Shown: positions 1-9,589, counted from the first letter of the stretch. The stretch is 64,000 nucleotides of DNA from Desulfotruncus alcoholivorax DSM 16058 (GCF_000430885.1 NZ_AUMW01000010.1:62001-126000); one strand, 5' to 3'. Notes: a model not told the origin generated them from the sequence alone. Translations and numbers: made by a program.

Positions 1-1
1 A

Positions 2-1093
2 GACATTCACCCTGAAGACGTTTACTGGTGCATGGCCGACATCGGCTGGATCACCGGGCACTCCTTTATTGTATACGGCCCCCTGGCCTGTGCAGCCAGT
101 ACCGTCATTTATGAAGGCGTCCCCACCTATCCAGACGCCGGCCGTATCTGGAGAATTGCCGAAGAGTTGAATGTTAATATATTCCACACATCTCCCACAG
201 CTATTCGCCAGCTGAGGAAAGCCGGACCGGACGAGCCAGAAAAATATAATTTTAATTTTAAACATATGACAACCGTAGGTGAGCCTATCGAACCCGAGGT
301 TTGGAGATGGTATTACAACGTCGTCGGCAAGAAGAATGCAGCCATTGTTGATACATGGTGGCAAACTGAAACCGGAGGTTTCCTGTGCAGCACGGTACCG
401 GGTTTGGCTCCCATGAAACCCGGCAGCGCCGGACCCGGCGTACCCGGGATTCATCCCGTCATTTTTGACGATGAGGGCAACGAAATAGAAGCCGGAGCCG
501 GTAAAGCTGGCAATATCTGCATCAGGAACCCCTGGCCCGGATTGATGCAAACTATCTGGAAAGACCGTGATCGTTTTGTCAGCACTTATTATGGAAAGTA
601 TAACAAGAACCCTGACAGCAAAGACTGGAGAGATTGGCCCTACATGGCCGGGGACGCGGCAGTTTTAGCCAAGGATGGCTACGTCAGAATACTTGGCCGG
701 GTTGACGACGTCATCAATGTGGCCGGTCACAGGCTGGGGACCAAGGAAATCGAATCCGCCGCCCTTACCGTGCAAGAGGTGGCTGAAGCAGCAGTAATTG
801 CAGCCAAAGATGAAATCAAGGGTGTTGTTCCGGACCTGTACGTTGCCTTAAAGCCCGGGTTTGAAGCAAGCGACGAGCTGGCGGCGAAAATTTCCAACGC
901 TGTTTCAACAGTGGTTGGTAAAATTGCCCGGCCCAGGGCCGTTCACATCGTTCCAGACATGCCCAAAACCCGTTCCGGTAAAATTATGCGCCGGATTCTC
1001 GCTTCAATATCCAACCGGACAGATGTCGGCGACGTAACTTCACTTTCCAACCCGGATGTGGTAGAACATATTCGCAAGCAAGTTCAAGGTTAA
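2..1093 (+). CDS. acs: Acetyl-CoA synthetase (AMP-forming), 3' part
   Basis: Activates acetate with ATP and CoA to acetyl-CoA through an acetyl-adenylate. The reading frame is open through the left edge of the window, so the N-terminal portion (including the P-loop region) lies outside; the visible part starts within the acyl-adenylate core (YWCMADIGWITGH). Visible family signatures are the DTWWQTETGG adenylate-binding motif, the MAGDAA...ILGRVDDVINVAGHR hinge, and the C-terminal TRSGKIMRR, whose lysine catalyses adenylation and is the usual acetylation target. The spacing of these motifs is normal for Acs. It is followed by a strong terminator, then a LytS/LytTR pair. Assignment as Acs rather than propionyl-CoA synthetase is favoured by the Trp in the WWQTE motif, which limits the acyl pocket. 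Confidence 0.95.
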   Translation, partial: DIHPEDVYWCMADIGWITGHSFIVYGPLACAASTVIYEGVPTYPDAGRIWRIAEELNVNIFHTSPTAIRQLRKAGPDEPEKYNFNFKHMTTVGEPIEPEVWRWYYNVVGKKNAAIVDTWWQTETGGFLCSTVPGLAPMKPGSAGPGVPGIHPVIFDDEGNEIEAGAGKAGNICIRNPWPGLMQTIWKDRDRFVSTYYGKYNKNPDSKDWRDWPYMAGDAAVLAKDGYVRILGRVDDVINVAGHRLGTKEIESAALTVQEVAEAAVIAAKDEIKGVVPDLYVALKPGFEASDELAAKISNAVSTVVGKIARPRAVHIVPDMPKTRSGKIMRRILASISNRTDVGDVTSLSNPDVVEHIRKQVQG

Positions 1094-1136
1094 ACAAGTT
1101 GTTAATTGAATATTTACCAATAATGTATAACCAACA

Positions 1137-1172
1137 ACGGGGCAGGACCTTACATGGTTCTGTCCCGTTTTA
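1137..1172 (+). terminator. Intrinsic terminator after acs
   Basis: A 13-bp stem (1137-1149 with 1156-1168, two G-U pairs, 6-nt loop) is followed by a T-rich tail. It lies 44 nt after the acs stop codon. Confidence 0.85.
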
Positions 1173-1286
1173 CCTTTTAATACCTTCTTTTTTATTATGT
1201 TACTGCAGGAATAGTTGCAACACCGTCGAATAGTATTTATGGAAACCAATATTTAGAATATTAAAATAATTAAGGCGGGACATCAA

Positions 1287-2600
1287 ATGCCCAATATGGG
1301 TTACGATACAAAACGATTTCTTGTTATCTGGGCTGTGGTCTATGCAGCCACTTTATGTTTGATCTACTTTATCCGACCGCAGCTTTGGGTTGCTGCAGGA
1401 TTGCTAACTCTGGCCGGACTTTTAACAGTTATACTTATATTATTTAACACCAATAAGACGGCAAACGAAACAAATTCCGAGGAACCACTTGACCCAACAT
1501 TACAAATTGCCAACCAGACATTACCCTTTTTACGCAGGGGGTTAAATGAGGAAACAGCCAGCAATACTGCTGAAATTATTAAAAAAATAGCAGACGTTGC
1601 TGCAGTAGCCATCACAGATCGAGAAAAAGTGTTGGCATATATCGGAGCAGGATCGGACCACCATCAAGCCGGTGGGCCAATTATGACAATTGCTACCAAA
1701 GAAGTAATTAAAACAGGCCAAATGAAAGTAGTCCGGGACGGATACGGGTTGGATTGTCCCGTCCCCAATTGCCCGCTTCAATCAGCTGTAATAGTGCCTT
1801 TAATTTGCAGGAGCGAGGTTACGGGTACAATTAAACTTTACCAAACCCAGCAGGGTGAAATGCACACTTCAATAATAAGACTGGCGGTGGGGGTTGCCCA
1901 AATTCTAGGCATGCAAATGGAACTGGCTGAATTAGACAGGCAGGTTCAATTGGTTACCAAAGCAGAGCTTGATGCACTGCAGGCTCAAATTAACCCGCAT
2001 TTTTTATTTAATACCTTGAATACAATTATTATGTTTAGCAGAACTAATCCTGAAACAGCAAGAAGACTGCTGATCAAACTGGCATCTTTTTTCCGACATG
2101 CACTTAAAAGACATGGGCATTTTAATACATTAAAAGAGGAAATCGAATACCTAAACACGTATCTTATTCTTGAAAGAGCCAGATTCAGGGATAAGCTTAG
2201 GGTTGTAAGAAATATTGATGACGAGATCCTTGAATATAAAGTACCTGTTCTAACTATCCAACCTCTGGTAGAAAATGCGATAAAACACGGAATTCTGCCC
2301 AAGCCAGGACAAGGTACAGTTGAAATTACTGTGCGCAAGCACGATAATGAAATGTTAATTGTCATAAGAGATGATGGTGTCGGCATAGCGTCAGAAATAC
2401 AGCCCAAGGTACTGACACCTGGTTTTGGATCCGGTAACGGGGTTGGGCTCAGCAACGTGCATGAACGATTAAAGGGGCTTTTTGGTAAAGAATACGGCCT
2501 TCGTATAGTTAGCGTACAGGGAGAAGGCACTTCTGTGTATGTAAGAATACCTCTTGCATGTCACACTATAGTAAAGGACGGTGCTTCCAGTGAAGCTTAA
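1287..2600 (+). CDS. LytS-type sensor histidine kinase with GAF domain
   Basis: Membrane sensor kinase of the LytS/His_kinase (PF06580) class, 437 aa. Residues about 10-55 form two membrane helices, much shorter than the usual 5-6 helix LytS sensor (5TMR_LYT). Residues about 85-215 read as a GAF-like domain with a Cys-x4-Cys motif (C157, C162; CPVPNCP). The kinase core follows: QINPHFLFNTLN with H238 as phospho-acceptor, then HATPase boxes (PLVENAIKHG, DDGVGI, GVGLSNVHERL). The start ATG has an upstream GGCGGGA; a second ATG three codons later is possible. It overlaps the LytTR regulator gene by 11 nt and lies downstream of acs, so regulation of acetate or pyruvate metabolism is a reasonable inference, not shown. 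Confidence 0.9.
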   Translation: MPNMGYDTKRFLVIWAVVYAATLCLIYFIRPQLWVAAGLLTLAGLLTVILILFNTNKTANETNSEEPLDPTLQIANQTLPFLRRGLNEETASNTAEIIKKIADVAAVAITDREKVLAYIGAGSDHHQAGGPIMTIATKEVIKTGQMKVVRDGYGLDCPVPNCPLQSAVIVPLICRSEVTGTIKLYQTQQGEMHTSIIRLAVGVAQILGMQMELAELDRQVQLVTKAELDALQAQINPHFLFNTLNTIIMFSRTNPETARRLLIKLASFFRHALKRHGHFNTLKEEIEYLNTYLILERARFRDKLRVVRNIDDEILEYKVPVLTIQPLVENAIKHGILPKPGQGTVEITVRKHDNEMLIVIRDDGVGIASEIQPKVLTPGFGSGNGVGLSNVHERLKGLFGKEYGLRIVSVQGEGTSVYVRIPLACHTIVKDGASSEA

Positions 2601-3369
2601 AGCATTAATTGTTGACGATGAATACCCTGCCAGACAAGAGTTGCGATTTTTATTAAACAATTTTAACAACATCGAAATTGTTGGCGAGGCTGCCAATGCC
2701 CAGGAAGCGTTAGCCCTAATAAAAGCTCTTGACTATCAAATTCTATTTCTCGATATATCCATGCCTGGCATGACTGGCCTTGAATTGGGTGCGGCTATTC
2801 AGGAATTGCCTCAGCAGCCCCACGTTATATTTATTACCGCCTATGATGAATATGCAGTGCAGGCTTTTGAAGTCAATGCTGTGGATTATTTGCTAAAACC
2901 CGTTGAACCCGGGAGGCTTAAAAAAGCAATTGACAAGGTAGTAAAAGCCAGCCATGAGAATTCCGGCAACAACGTGGAAAAGGCTGTCAGCGATACCGAT
3001 AAAACCAAAGTTAAAATCGATCCGTCTCAAATCAGGATTGACAGAATACCGGCCGAAAAACAAGGTAAAACTGTTTTAGTAGCTGAATCAGACATCTTTT
3101 ATGCTTTTACAGAACAAGACTACATTTACATTAAAACGTTTAATGATAAGCTATTCACCCGCTTTACCTTAAAAGAACTGGAAGCCAGGCTAAACCCGCA
3201 GGTCTTTTTCAGAACTCACCGCTGCTACCTGGTTAACCTCCACAAAGTCAGGGAAATTGTCCCATTTTTCAATGGTACCTATAATCTTGTAGTGGAGGAT
3301 AAAGAAAACAGCGAGGTACCGGTGAGCCGGGCTCAGGCTAAAAAATTAAGAAAGATTTTAGGTTTTTGA
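2590..3369 (+). CDS. LytTR-family response regulator
   Basis: Partner of the preceding kinase. Receiver domain at residues 1-120 with acidic pocket D9/D10 and phospho-acceptor D55 (LFLDISMPG), then a linker and a C-terminal LytTR DNA-binding domain (about 160-259; DYIYIKT, FRTHRCYLVNL, VPVSRAQAKKLR). The GTG at 2590 is preferred because AAGGA at 2574-2578 lies 11 nt upstream; another GTG at 2581 is too close to any SD site. Overlap with the kinase gene indicates translational coupling. A terminator closes the two-gene operon. LytTR regulators bind imperfect direct repeats; no target could be assigned here. Confidence 0.93.
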   Translation: MKLKALIVDDEYPARQELRFLLNNFNNIEIVGEAANAQEALALIKALDYQILFLDISMPGMTGLELGAAIQELPQQPHVIFITAYDEYAVQAFEVNAVDYLLKPVEPGRLKKAIDKVVKASHENSGNNVEKAVSDTDKTKVKIDPSQIRIDRIPAEKQGKTVLVAESDIFYAFTEQDYIYIKTFNDKLFTRFTLKELEARLNPQVFFRTHRCYLVNLHKVREIVPFFNGTYNLVVEDKENSEVPVSRAQAKKLRKILGF

Positions 3370-3370
3370 A

Positions 3371-3397
3371 AACCTTCCAGTGATGGAAGGTTGTTTT
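3371..3397 (+). terminator. Terminator of the LytS/LytTR operon
   Basis: Perfect 9-bp stem (3371-3379 with 3384-3392), GTGA loop, then GTTTTA. It begins 2 nt after the stop codon. Confidence 0.85.
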
Positions 3398-3465
3398 ATG
3401 TATATACAACTAAATATTGGTAAATAATTTTGTATTAAATCAAGTCTATTTATTGGCTTTAATAC

Positions 3466-3487
3466 GGGCAGACAGGGTCGTCCGCCC
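3466..3487. repeat. Short GC-rich inverted repeat (GGGCAGAC...GTCCGCCC)
   Basis: An 8-nt imperfect inverted repeat (7 of 8 pairs) with a 6-nt loop in an AT-rich intergenic stretch. It resembles the short GGGCGNNC...GNNCGCCC palindromic elements scattered in many Firmicutes genomes. No T-tract follows, so it is unlikely to be a terminator. Confidence 0.5.
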
Positions 3488-3505
3488 CTATTTGGAGGAT
3501 ATAAC

Positions 3506-3844
3506 ATGCAAGTAGTATGGGATATGTTAAGTGATCAAAAAATTTGGTCTTTACTTGGAGATATCAACCAGGAAATTGACCAGGACTTTACAAGATTGAT
3601 GCTGATAGAACTTTTTAGCCGGCTTAAAACACTGGAAGAAGAAAACATTGCCTTACGTTTACTATTAATGGAAGAAGAAATTATAGACCGCGATATTTTC
3701 AATACCTATCGCCAGGCAGTTCACGATTTTATAGAGCGAAAAGATAAGCAAAACGCTATGGAAAGTGATTTTTTTGCTAAATCTGGTATATCTTTTCCAG
3801 AATGGGTCAACTTTAAACTTTCAGGAACTTTTAATAAGGATTAG
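3506..3844 (+). CDS. Hypothetical coiled-coil protein, 112 aa
   Basis: Not recognised. A good SD (GGAGGA, 9 nt from the ATG) and its own terminator support a real gene. The sequence is soluble and strongly helical; residues about 35-60 (LFSRLKTLEEENIALRLL) have heptad-like Leu spacing, suggesting a short coiled coil and dimerisation. No signal peptide or membrane segment. It stands alone between the LytTR operon and acpS, with terminators on both sides. Confidence 0.7.
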   Translation: MQVVWDMLSDQKIWSLLGDINQEIDQDFTRLMLIELFSRLKTLEEENIALRLLLMEEEIIDRDIFNTYRQAVHDFIERKDKQNAMESDFFAKSGISFPEWVNFKLSGTFNKD

Positions 3845-3859
3845 GAATCTATGACTTTT

Positions 3860-3884
3860 ACCTGCATAGCAGGTTTTTTCTTTT
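3860..3884 (+). terminator. Terminator after the coiled-coil gene
   Basis: Short 6-bp stem (ACCTGC/GCAGGT, 3-nt loop) followed by TTTTTTCTTTT. Confidence 0.7.
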
Positions 3885-3938
3885 GACTGTGGAATCTAAA
3901 ACCAAATCTATTAATTTATCTAAAGTGAGCTGTCTAAC

Positions 3939-4328
3939 TTGAATATCGGCTTAGTTGGTGTGGGTACTGATATTATCGAAATAGCTCGTGTTCAAAAAGC
4001 TGCTGCCAATAAAAAAAATAGTCAATTTATCAATCGCGTCTTTACCGAAAAAGAAATTTCTTTCTGTACATCCAGGCGCAACCCCTGGCCGTCCTTTGCT
4101 GCCAGATTTTCAGCCAAAGAAGCAGTTTTTAAAGCATTAGGTACTGGACTAACAAATTGGCGGGAGGTTGAAATTTTAAACGGGGGAGACAAACCGCTGG
4201 TGGTCGTATTAAGCGGAGCAGCGGAGCAAAAAGCTAGATCATTGGGTATTAACAAAGTATTGGTATCAGTTTCTCATGACAAAGAACGGGCCATTGCGTT
4301 TGCAGTTGCCGTCGGAAAGGAGATATGA
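3939..4328 (+). CDS. acpS: Holo-[acyl-carrier-protein] synthase
   Basis: Transfers the 4'-phosphopantetheine arm of CoA to a serine of apo-ACP, activating it for fatty acid synthesis. The 129-aa length is typical. Diagnostic motifs are GVGTDIIEI near the N-terminus (Mg-binding Asp11) and RFSAKEAVFKALGTG in the middle (Mg-binding Glu), plus SVSHDKERAIAFAV at the C-terminus. The start is a TTG at 3939 with a weak SD (AAGTGAG); no ATG or GTG gives a better N-terminus. It overlaps the next gene by 4 nt, the common acpS-nnr arrangement in Firmicutes. Confidence 0.95.
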   Translation: MNIGLVGVGTDIIEIARVQKAAANKKNSQFINRVFTEKEISFCTSRRNPWPSFAARFSAKEAVFKALGTGLTNWREVEILNGGDKPLVVVLSGAAEQKARSLGINKVLVSVSHDKERAIAFAVAVGKEI

Positions 4329-5893
4329 CTTTGCGTCTTGTAACTGGCAGTGAAATGGCGGTCATTGATCATACTGCAATTAATGAATATGCTATTCCAG
4401 GAATTGTTTTAATGGAAAATGCAGGCATTAAAGTCGTAGAAATCATTGGACAGGTGTTGGGGAATCCCAGAAATACAAAAGTTGTAATTCTAGCCGGAAA
4501 AGGAAACAATGGAGGGGACGGCTTTGTAATCGCAAGGCATCTCTACAATAAAGGAGCGCGGGTCCAGCTTTTCCTTTTTGGTGATGAAGATAAAGTCAAA
4601 GGAGATGCCTTAATCAATTTGACCATATGGAAGGGTATGGGGCAAAAAATCTATCCCTTAAAAAGTACCCACGATGTTAACATGGTCAAAATGGCTATTA
4701 ACTGCGCAGATCTTATAATCGATGCTTTATATGGCACGGGATTTAAGGGAACCGTCAACGATTTGTTAGCTTCCGTCTTTAAATCTGTTAATTCGAGCGG
4801 TAAAACCGTTATAGCAGTGGATATACCGTCCGGGATTGAAGCGGACACAGGTAAAATAAACGGGCCCTGTATACGGGCAGATCATACGGTTACTTTTGCC
4901 TACCCAAAACTTGGACTGGTTATATATCAGGGCTGTGACTATGTTGGAAAGCTGCATGTAGTTGACATATCCATTCCATCAGCAGTTTTATCCAAAATTA
5001 AGAGCAGCAGATATCTTACCACCACTGAACTAATAAAGGAGCTGTGGCCCGGTCGCAAAGGTCCTGAACACAAAGGAGATTTCGGGCGTGTCCTGGTTAT
5101 CGCCGGATCAAGAGGTATGTCCGGTGCTGCAATCCTTGCAGCAGAGGCAGCCGCAAGGGCCGGTGCCGGTTTAGTAACCCTCGGTGTTCCTTCGGCAATT
5201 CACGACATTGCGGAAAATAAACTAACTGAAGTAATGACTTTTCCATTAGCTGACACCTCCAAGGGCAATGTCAGTCATACAGCACTTAAGGATATTCTTG
5301 ACCGGTGTCACAGCAGCAACGTTGTAGCTATTGGGCCAGGTTTAGGAACCGCCGCAGAAACAGCTACTTTGGTAAAAGATATCATCATGAATATTACAAT
5401 CCCCTGCGTGTTGGATGCAGATGGATTAAATGCAATGGCGGGAAAAGCCGGCTTGTTAAATTCAATTAAATCAAACCTGGTCATTACACCCCACCCGGGT
5501 GAAATGGCTCGTTTAACCGGTTACAGCGTGAAGGATATTCAGCAAGATAGAATTGGCATAACCGCCCAGAAAGCAAAAGAATGGGGCTGCACGATCCTGC
5601 TAAAAGGGGCAAGGACGGTTATATGCGGGCCCGATGGTTCAACTTATATTAATCAAACAGGCAATCCCGGCATGGCCAGCGGAGGGTCCGGAGACGTTTT
5701 GACGGGCCTAATCGCCGGATTAATCGCTCAGGGTCTGACACCATTAAATGCTGCGGTTGCAGGAGCATTCATTCATGGCCGGGCAGGTGACGTTACCGCA
5801 AAAGAAATGGGCATCTCCGGCATGTTGGCTGGTGACCTGCTGCAGAGAGTTCCATATGTTACCAAAGAATTTGAGCAAGTAATAACTCCATAA
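4325..5893 (+). CDS. nnr: Bifunctional NAD(P)H-hydrate epimerase / ADP-dependent dehydratase
   Basis: Repairs hydrated, damaged NADH and NADPH. The N-terminal YjeF_N half (about 1-215) is the epimerase, with GKGNNGGDGFVIARHL and DALYGTGFKG. The C-terminal half (about 225-515) is the ribokinase-like ADP-dependent dehydratase, with HKGDFGRVLVIAGS, AIGPGLG, VLDADGLN, TPHPGEMARL and the catalytic GNPGMASGGSGDVLTG loop. At 522 aa it matches the normal two-domain protein. The ATG overlaps the acpS stop, so both are translated from one transcript. Confidence 0.95.
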   Translation: MTLRLVTGSEMAVIDHTAINEYAIPGIVLMENAGIKVVEIIGQVLGNPRNTKVVILAGKGNNGGDGFVIARHLYNKGARVQLFLFGDEDKVKGDALINLTIWKGMGQKIYPLKSTHDVNMVKMAINCADLIIDALYGTGFKGTVNDLLASVFKSVNSSGKTVIAVDIPSGIEADTGKINGPCIRADHTVTFAYPKLGLVIYQGCDYVGKLHVVDISIPSAVLSKIKSSRYLTTTELIKELWPGRKGPEHKGDFGRVLVIAGSRGMSGAAILAAEAAARAGAGLVTLGVPSAIHDIAENKLTEVMTFPLADTSKGNVSHTALKDILDRCHSSNVVAIGPGLGTAAETATLVKDIIMNITIPCVLDADGLNAMAGKAGLLNSIKSNLVITPHPGEMARLTGYSVKDIQQDRIGITAQKAKEWGCTILLKGARTVICGPDGSTYINQTGNPGMASGGSGDVLTGLIAGLIAQGLTPLNAAVAGAFIHGRAGDVTAKEMGISGMLAGDLLQRVPYVTKEFEQVITP

Positions 5894-5927
5894 TTAATAT
5901 AACTATGGTAAGGAGGCGTTAGCTGAT

Positions 5928-7040
5928 ATGATTATTGGTGTTCCTAAGGAAATTAAGTCAAATGAGGCCAGGGTTGCAATAACACCGGCAGGTGTTCAAT
6001 CTCTGACCCAGAGCGGCCACAGGCTTTTGATTGAAACTGGTGCAGGGGTCGGCAGCGGGATCAGCGACGATGCCTATAAGGCCGCCGGTGCTGAAATTTT
6101 GTCAAGAGAAAATGTTTTTAATGAATCAGAGATGATTGTCAAGGTCAAAGAGCCGCTGCCCGAAGAATATGATTTGTTTAAGCAAGGGCAAGTGCTTTTT
6201 ACCTACTTGCACCTTGCGCGTGAACCGGAGTTAACCAGAATGCTGTTGGAACGGCAGGTAACCGGTATTGCTTACGAGACAATACAGCTGGAAAACGGAA
6301 CTTTACCATTATTAACACCGATGAGCGAAGTTGCGGGCCGGATGGCTGTGCAAATTGGCGCAAGATTTCTGGAAAAACCACAGGGAGGAAAAGGCATCCT
6401 CATAGGTGGAGTACCGGGTGTTCCATCAGCCGACGTCGTTATCATCGGCGGCGGGGTGGTAGGCATTAATGCAGCCAAGGTTGCCGTAGGCATGGGCGCC
6501 CAGGTTACCATAATTGACAAAAACCTAGACCGTTTAAGATACTTGGATGATATTTTTGGTGCCAAAATTAAAACGCTCATTTCCAATAGTTTTAATATTG
6601 AGTCAGCCTTAAAGTTTGCTGATTTGGTAATTGGTGCTGTCCTGGTGCCAGGAGCAAAGGCACCCAAACTGGTTACGGAAGAAATGGTTAAACAAATGAA
6701 ACCGGGCTCGGTTATAGTTGATGTCGCCATTGACCAGGGAGGTTCAGTAGAAACTATTGACAGAGTTACTACCCACAGCGATCCCGTATATGAAAAACAT
6801 GGTGTGGTGCATTATGCTGTAGCCAATATTCCGGGAGCGGTTGCCAGAACTTCCACCTTTGCGCTAACCAACGCCACTCTGCCTTATGTAATTAAATTAT
6901 CCGAACAGGGGTACAGCAATGCAGCAAAGCAAGATTCCGCCCTCGCAAAAGGGATAAATACGCTTAACGGCAAATTAACCTGCCAGCCTGTTGCTGTTGC
7001 CCACAATCTTCCCTACACTCCCCTGGAGGAGGTTCTGTAA
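5928..7040 (+). CDS. ald: Alanine dehydrogenase
   Basis: Interconverts L-alanine and pyruvate plus ammonia with NAD. 370 aa, normal for Ald. Family signatures: N-terminal [20 protein letters not shown], the substrate residues in VKVKEPLP (Lys) and FTYLHLA (His), the Rossmann motif [27 protein letters not shown], and DVAIDQGG...[20 protein letters not shown] precedes the ATG by 11 nt. Followed 24 nt later by alanine racemase; together they supply or consume D- and L-alanine, which suits both cell-wall synthesis and sporulation or germination control. Confidence 0.97.
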   Translation: MIIGVPKEIKSNEARVAITPAGVQSLTQSGHRLLIETGAGVGSGISDDAYKAAGAEILSRENVFNESEMIVKVKEPLPEEYDLFKQGQVLFTYLHLAREPELTRMLLERQVTGIAYETIQLENGTLPLLTPMSEVAGRMAVQIGARFLEKPQGGKGILIGGVPGVPSADVVIIGGGVVGINAAKVAVGMGAQVTIIDKNLDRLRYLDDIFGAKIKTLISNSFNIESALKFADLVIGAVLVPGAKAPKLVTEEMVKQMKPGSVIVDVAIDQGGSVETIDRVTTHSDPVYEKHGVVHYAVANIPGAVARTSTFALTNATLPYVIKLSEQGYSNAAKQDSALAKGINTLNGKLTCQPVAVAHNLPYTPLEEVL

Positions 7041-7064
7041 TTTTTCAATAAGTGGAGGCATAAT

Positions 7065-8201
7065 ATGTTCCATCATGCTCCTGTATGGGCTGAGGTAAAC
7101 TTAAATTCGATAGCAAACAATGTTAGAAACTTGAAGAAAATAACCGCACCCGGCGCAGAATTGATGGCTGTAGTCAAAGCTGACGCCTACGGGCACGGGG
7201 CAATTCCGGTTGCCCGCACGTTACTGGAAAACGGGGCCACGTTCCTTGGTGTTGCCCGTGTCAGTGAAGGAATAATTCTTCGCCAGGCAGGCATTGACGT
7301 GCCGGTGCTGGTTTTGGGCTACACAGTACCGGAGGATTTTGACAACTTAATTTCATATCAGCTGACTCAAACTATATACAACCTTGAGACGGCAGAATTG
7401 CTTTCAGCCGCTGCGGCCCGGTCCGGTAAAAAAGCACTGGTTCACATAAAAATTGATACCGGCATGGGACGGCTTGGTTTTTTGCCCGGTCAGGGAGCAA
7501 CGGTAAAAGCTATAACCCGTATTGCCAGGCTTCCCTGTGTGGATGTAGAGGGCATTTTCACCCACTTTGCAGACGCGGACAGCAAGGATAAAACTTATAC
7601 TTTAAACCAATGGACGAAATTTCGCAGCTTGCTGGATCAACTTGCCAAGGAGGGAATGGAGTTTCGCTACCGGCATGCCGCCAACAGTGCCGGTATTCTC
7701 GATTTACCCGAAACACACCTGGACCTTGTAAGGGCAGGCATAGCTATCTATGGAATCTATCCATCCGGTGAAGTTTGCCGGGAACGTGCTCCGTTAATCC
7801 CTGCAATGCAATTAAAGGCAAGAATTGCCCATATAAAAAACGTCTCAGCCGGCACTGGAATAAGTTATGGTGTCACCCACAGAACAAAGGGCAGTACTAC
7901 TATTGCCACTATCCCGGCGGGCTACGCTGATGGATACAGCAGACTGCTGTCATCCCGGGGGCAAATTTTGGCCAGGGGCCAAAGAGCACCTGTTGTCGGC
8001 AGAATATGCATGGACCAATTCATGGTTGACGTCGGAAATATACCTGATTTAGAACCCGGGGAAGAGGTAGTATTAATGGGATCCCAGGGCAATGATTGTA
8101 TCAGTGCGGATGAAATAGCCGGGCAGATTGGTACCATAGCTTACGAGGTTTTATGTTCAATAAGTGCCAGAGTTCCACGCTATTATATAAATCCGCGGTA
8201 A
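7065..8201 (+). CDS. alr: Alanine racemase
   Basis: PLP enzyme producing D-alanine for peptidoglycan. 378 aa. K38 in [11 protein letters not shown] is the Schiff-base lysine; the opposite-face catalytic tyrosine is in ISYGVTHR. Other signatures: [36 protein letters not shown] and [19 protein letters not shown] with good spacing to the ATG. The stop codon lies in a large palindrome that ends the acpS-nnr-ald-alr run. Confidence 0.97.
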   Translation: MFHHAPVWAEVNLNSIANNVRNLKKITAPGAELMAVVKADAYGHGAIPVARTLLENGATFLGVARVSEGIILRQAGIDVPVLVLGYTVPEDFDNLISYQLTQTIYNLETAELLSAAAARSGKKALVHIKIDTGMGRLGFLPGQGATVKAITRIARLPCVDVEGIFTHFADADSKDKTYTLNQWTKFRSLLDQLAKEGMEFRYRHAANSAGILDLPETHLDLVRAGIAIYGIYPSGEVCRERAPLIPAMQLKARIAHIKNVSAGTGISYGVTHRTKGSTTIATIPAGYADGYSRLLSSRGQILARGQRAPVVGRICMDQFMVDVGNIPDLEPGEEVVLMGSQGNDCISADEIAGQIGTIAYEVLCSISARVPRYYINPR

Positions 8202-8220
8202 ACCACCGCGGATTTATATA
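8184..8220. terminator. Bidirectional palindrome between alr and the NapH-like gene
   Basis: Perfect 16-bp stem (8184-8199 with 8205-8220, 5-nt loop AAACC), AT-rich at the base, lying between convergent genes. The alr stop codon overlaps the loop. It probably ends transcription from both sides, although the T-tract is short. Confidence 0.75.
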
Positions 8221-8257
8221 TTGCAACTTGCATTGCTTCCACATTAAAGCCGCCGCT

Positions 8258-8941
8258 TTAAGCTGCCAGGCGGCAATGCCTGTCAGCATCACTTTGCCCA
8301 AAAGATAGCGCCTTTTTGGGACAACTGATGATACAGGACGAGCATCGCAAACAATCGCTGAAATCAATTGCTTCACCAGAACCAATTCCAGCCGGGTTTA
8401 GCTGCATGGGGCACGCCTTGGCGCAGAGCCCGCAGGATACACACTTACTACTGGCATATAACTTATTTTTACTCCGGGCTATCCAGTGTGCTACGGTCCC
8501 CATCGGGCATATGCGGCACCATGTTCTGGGGTGAATTCCCCATCCAAGCAATATAGCAACCACGGTTGTTATTGTCAAAACTCTAACCAGTGCCATACCC
8601 ATTGCTTCAATATTGCCCCAGGAGAAATAAAACTGAGTTCCGATAACAATAAAGATAAACATGACCATAAAGGCGCGTACAAATTCGTTTTTAAAAAACT
8701 TGGGAATTTGAATATTACGGCTCAATCTACCCAGCGCCAAATCTAGAAAGGCCCCCCTGGGACACATCCAGTCACACCAATTACGCCCTCTAAAAAACGA
8801 TAAACCAACAGCGCCGGCCATGCAGCCAAACAGAAGAAAGCCCAAAACAGGAAAGAACCAACCACCTATAGCTACCAGCGGCAGACCAACCCATGTAAAG
8901 GCTTGTAAATTTGTTCTCAAAGCCAGATTATTAGCTTTCAC
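8258..8941 (-). CDS. NapH/CcoG-like membrane 4Fe-4S protein
   Basis: Integral membrane electron-transfer protein of the NapH type, 227 aa. About four to five membrane helices, two conserved Cys-x3-Cys-Pro loops (CDWMCPRG and CRICPMG) and a C-terminal two-cluster ferredoxin domain (CVSCGLCAKACP and CLRCSSCIISCP). Such proteins pass electrons between quinol or ferredoxin and partner reductases. The GTG at 8941 is preferred: the SD GGGAGG sits 9 nt upstream, whereas the TTG three codons earlier abuts it. No partner enzyme is adjacent; it faces the zinc-ribbon gene divergently. Confidence 0.85.
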   Translation of the reverse strand: MKANNLALRTNLQAFTWVGLPLVAIGGWFFPVLGFLLFGCMAGAVGLSFFRGRNWCDWMCPRGAFLDLALGRLSRNIQIPKFFKNEFVRAFMVMFIFIVIGTQFYFSWGNIEAMGMALVRVLTITTVVAILLGWGIHPRTWCRICPMGTVAHWIARSKNKLYASSKCVSCGLCAKACPMQLNPAGIGSGEAIDFSDCLRCSSCIISCPKKALSFGQSDADRHCRLAA

Positions 8942-9087
8942 TTGATGCAACCTCCCATTGTTTTATTTATATATTTGATTATATGGATATTTAACAAATA
9001 GTCAATAGAAAAATTTTAAATTATGAAGGATTAGTCTTTAACGTGCAGAAATAATATTTTAAAAGAACTAATATGGGAGGGAGTTAT

Positions 9088-9432
9088 TTGGCAAGCCCGC
9101 GCTTAAAGGATATTTATCAGGAAGCAGCTCTCAGTGTCGTAAGAATACTGACATTTACTGTTGTGACGCTTATTGTCGGACTATCAGTTTGGCTTACATC
9201 AGTAGTGGCGGGGGCATCCTGGGGTTTGGCAGGTGCAATTGGAGGATCTATAGCTGGATTAACCGGATTCTTCATCCTCGTTTGCGGATCTTTGTATGAA
9301 GTGAAAAATTTTACCTGCCCGTCATGCGGTAAATCCGACCACACGCTAAAACAAATTGGTTACTATAATTGTAGCGGGTGTGGAAGTAAGTACCACATTT
9401 ATGACAATGAAATAAGCAGCATTAGCCTTTAA
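9088..9432 (+). CDS. Membrane protein with C-terminal zinc ribbon, 114 aa
   Basis: Not recognised as a named family. Two hydrophobic helices (about residues 15-65) are followed by a cytoplasmic-looking zinc ribbon with CPSCG and CSGCG pairs, 16 residues apart. The TTG at 9088 is chosen because GGGAGGG lies 6 nt upstream of it; an ATG at 9073 is followed, not preceded, by that SD. Single-gene unit with its own terminator. Confidence 0.75.
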   Translation: MASPRLKDIYQEAALSVVRILTFTVVTLIVGLSVWLTSVVAGASWGLAGAIGGSIAGLTGFFILVCGSLYEVKNFTCPSCGKSDHTLKQIGYYNCSGCGSKYHIYDNEISSISL

Positions 9433-9451
9433 TTCAGGTCAATTTTTTAAC

Positions 9452-9485
9452 ATGCCGCGGTCTATTGGATTGCGGTATTTTTATT
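9452..9485 (+). terminator. Terminator after the zinc-ribbon gene
   Basis: 10-bp stem (9452-9461 with 9469-9478) including three G-U pairs, followed by TTTTTATT. Confidence 0.7.
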
Positions 9486-9521
9486 GGAATAACTGCAAAT
9501 CCTGGTATGATGCGTGTTTAA

Positions 9522-9551
9522 TTGACAGCTTCTTAACGTAGATGATATAAT
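9522..9551 (+). promoter_or_regulatory. Sigma-A type promoter for the ABC operon leader
   Basis: Consensus -35 TTGACA (9522-9527) and -10 TATAAT (9546-9551) with an 18-bp spacer; predicted start near 9558. This gives an untranslated leader of about 180 nt before the transporter gene. Confidence 0.85.
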
Positions 9552-9589
9552 TTTTGTGTATACATAAAGTTAACCTTTTTGAGCAGAGA

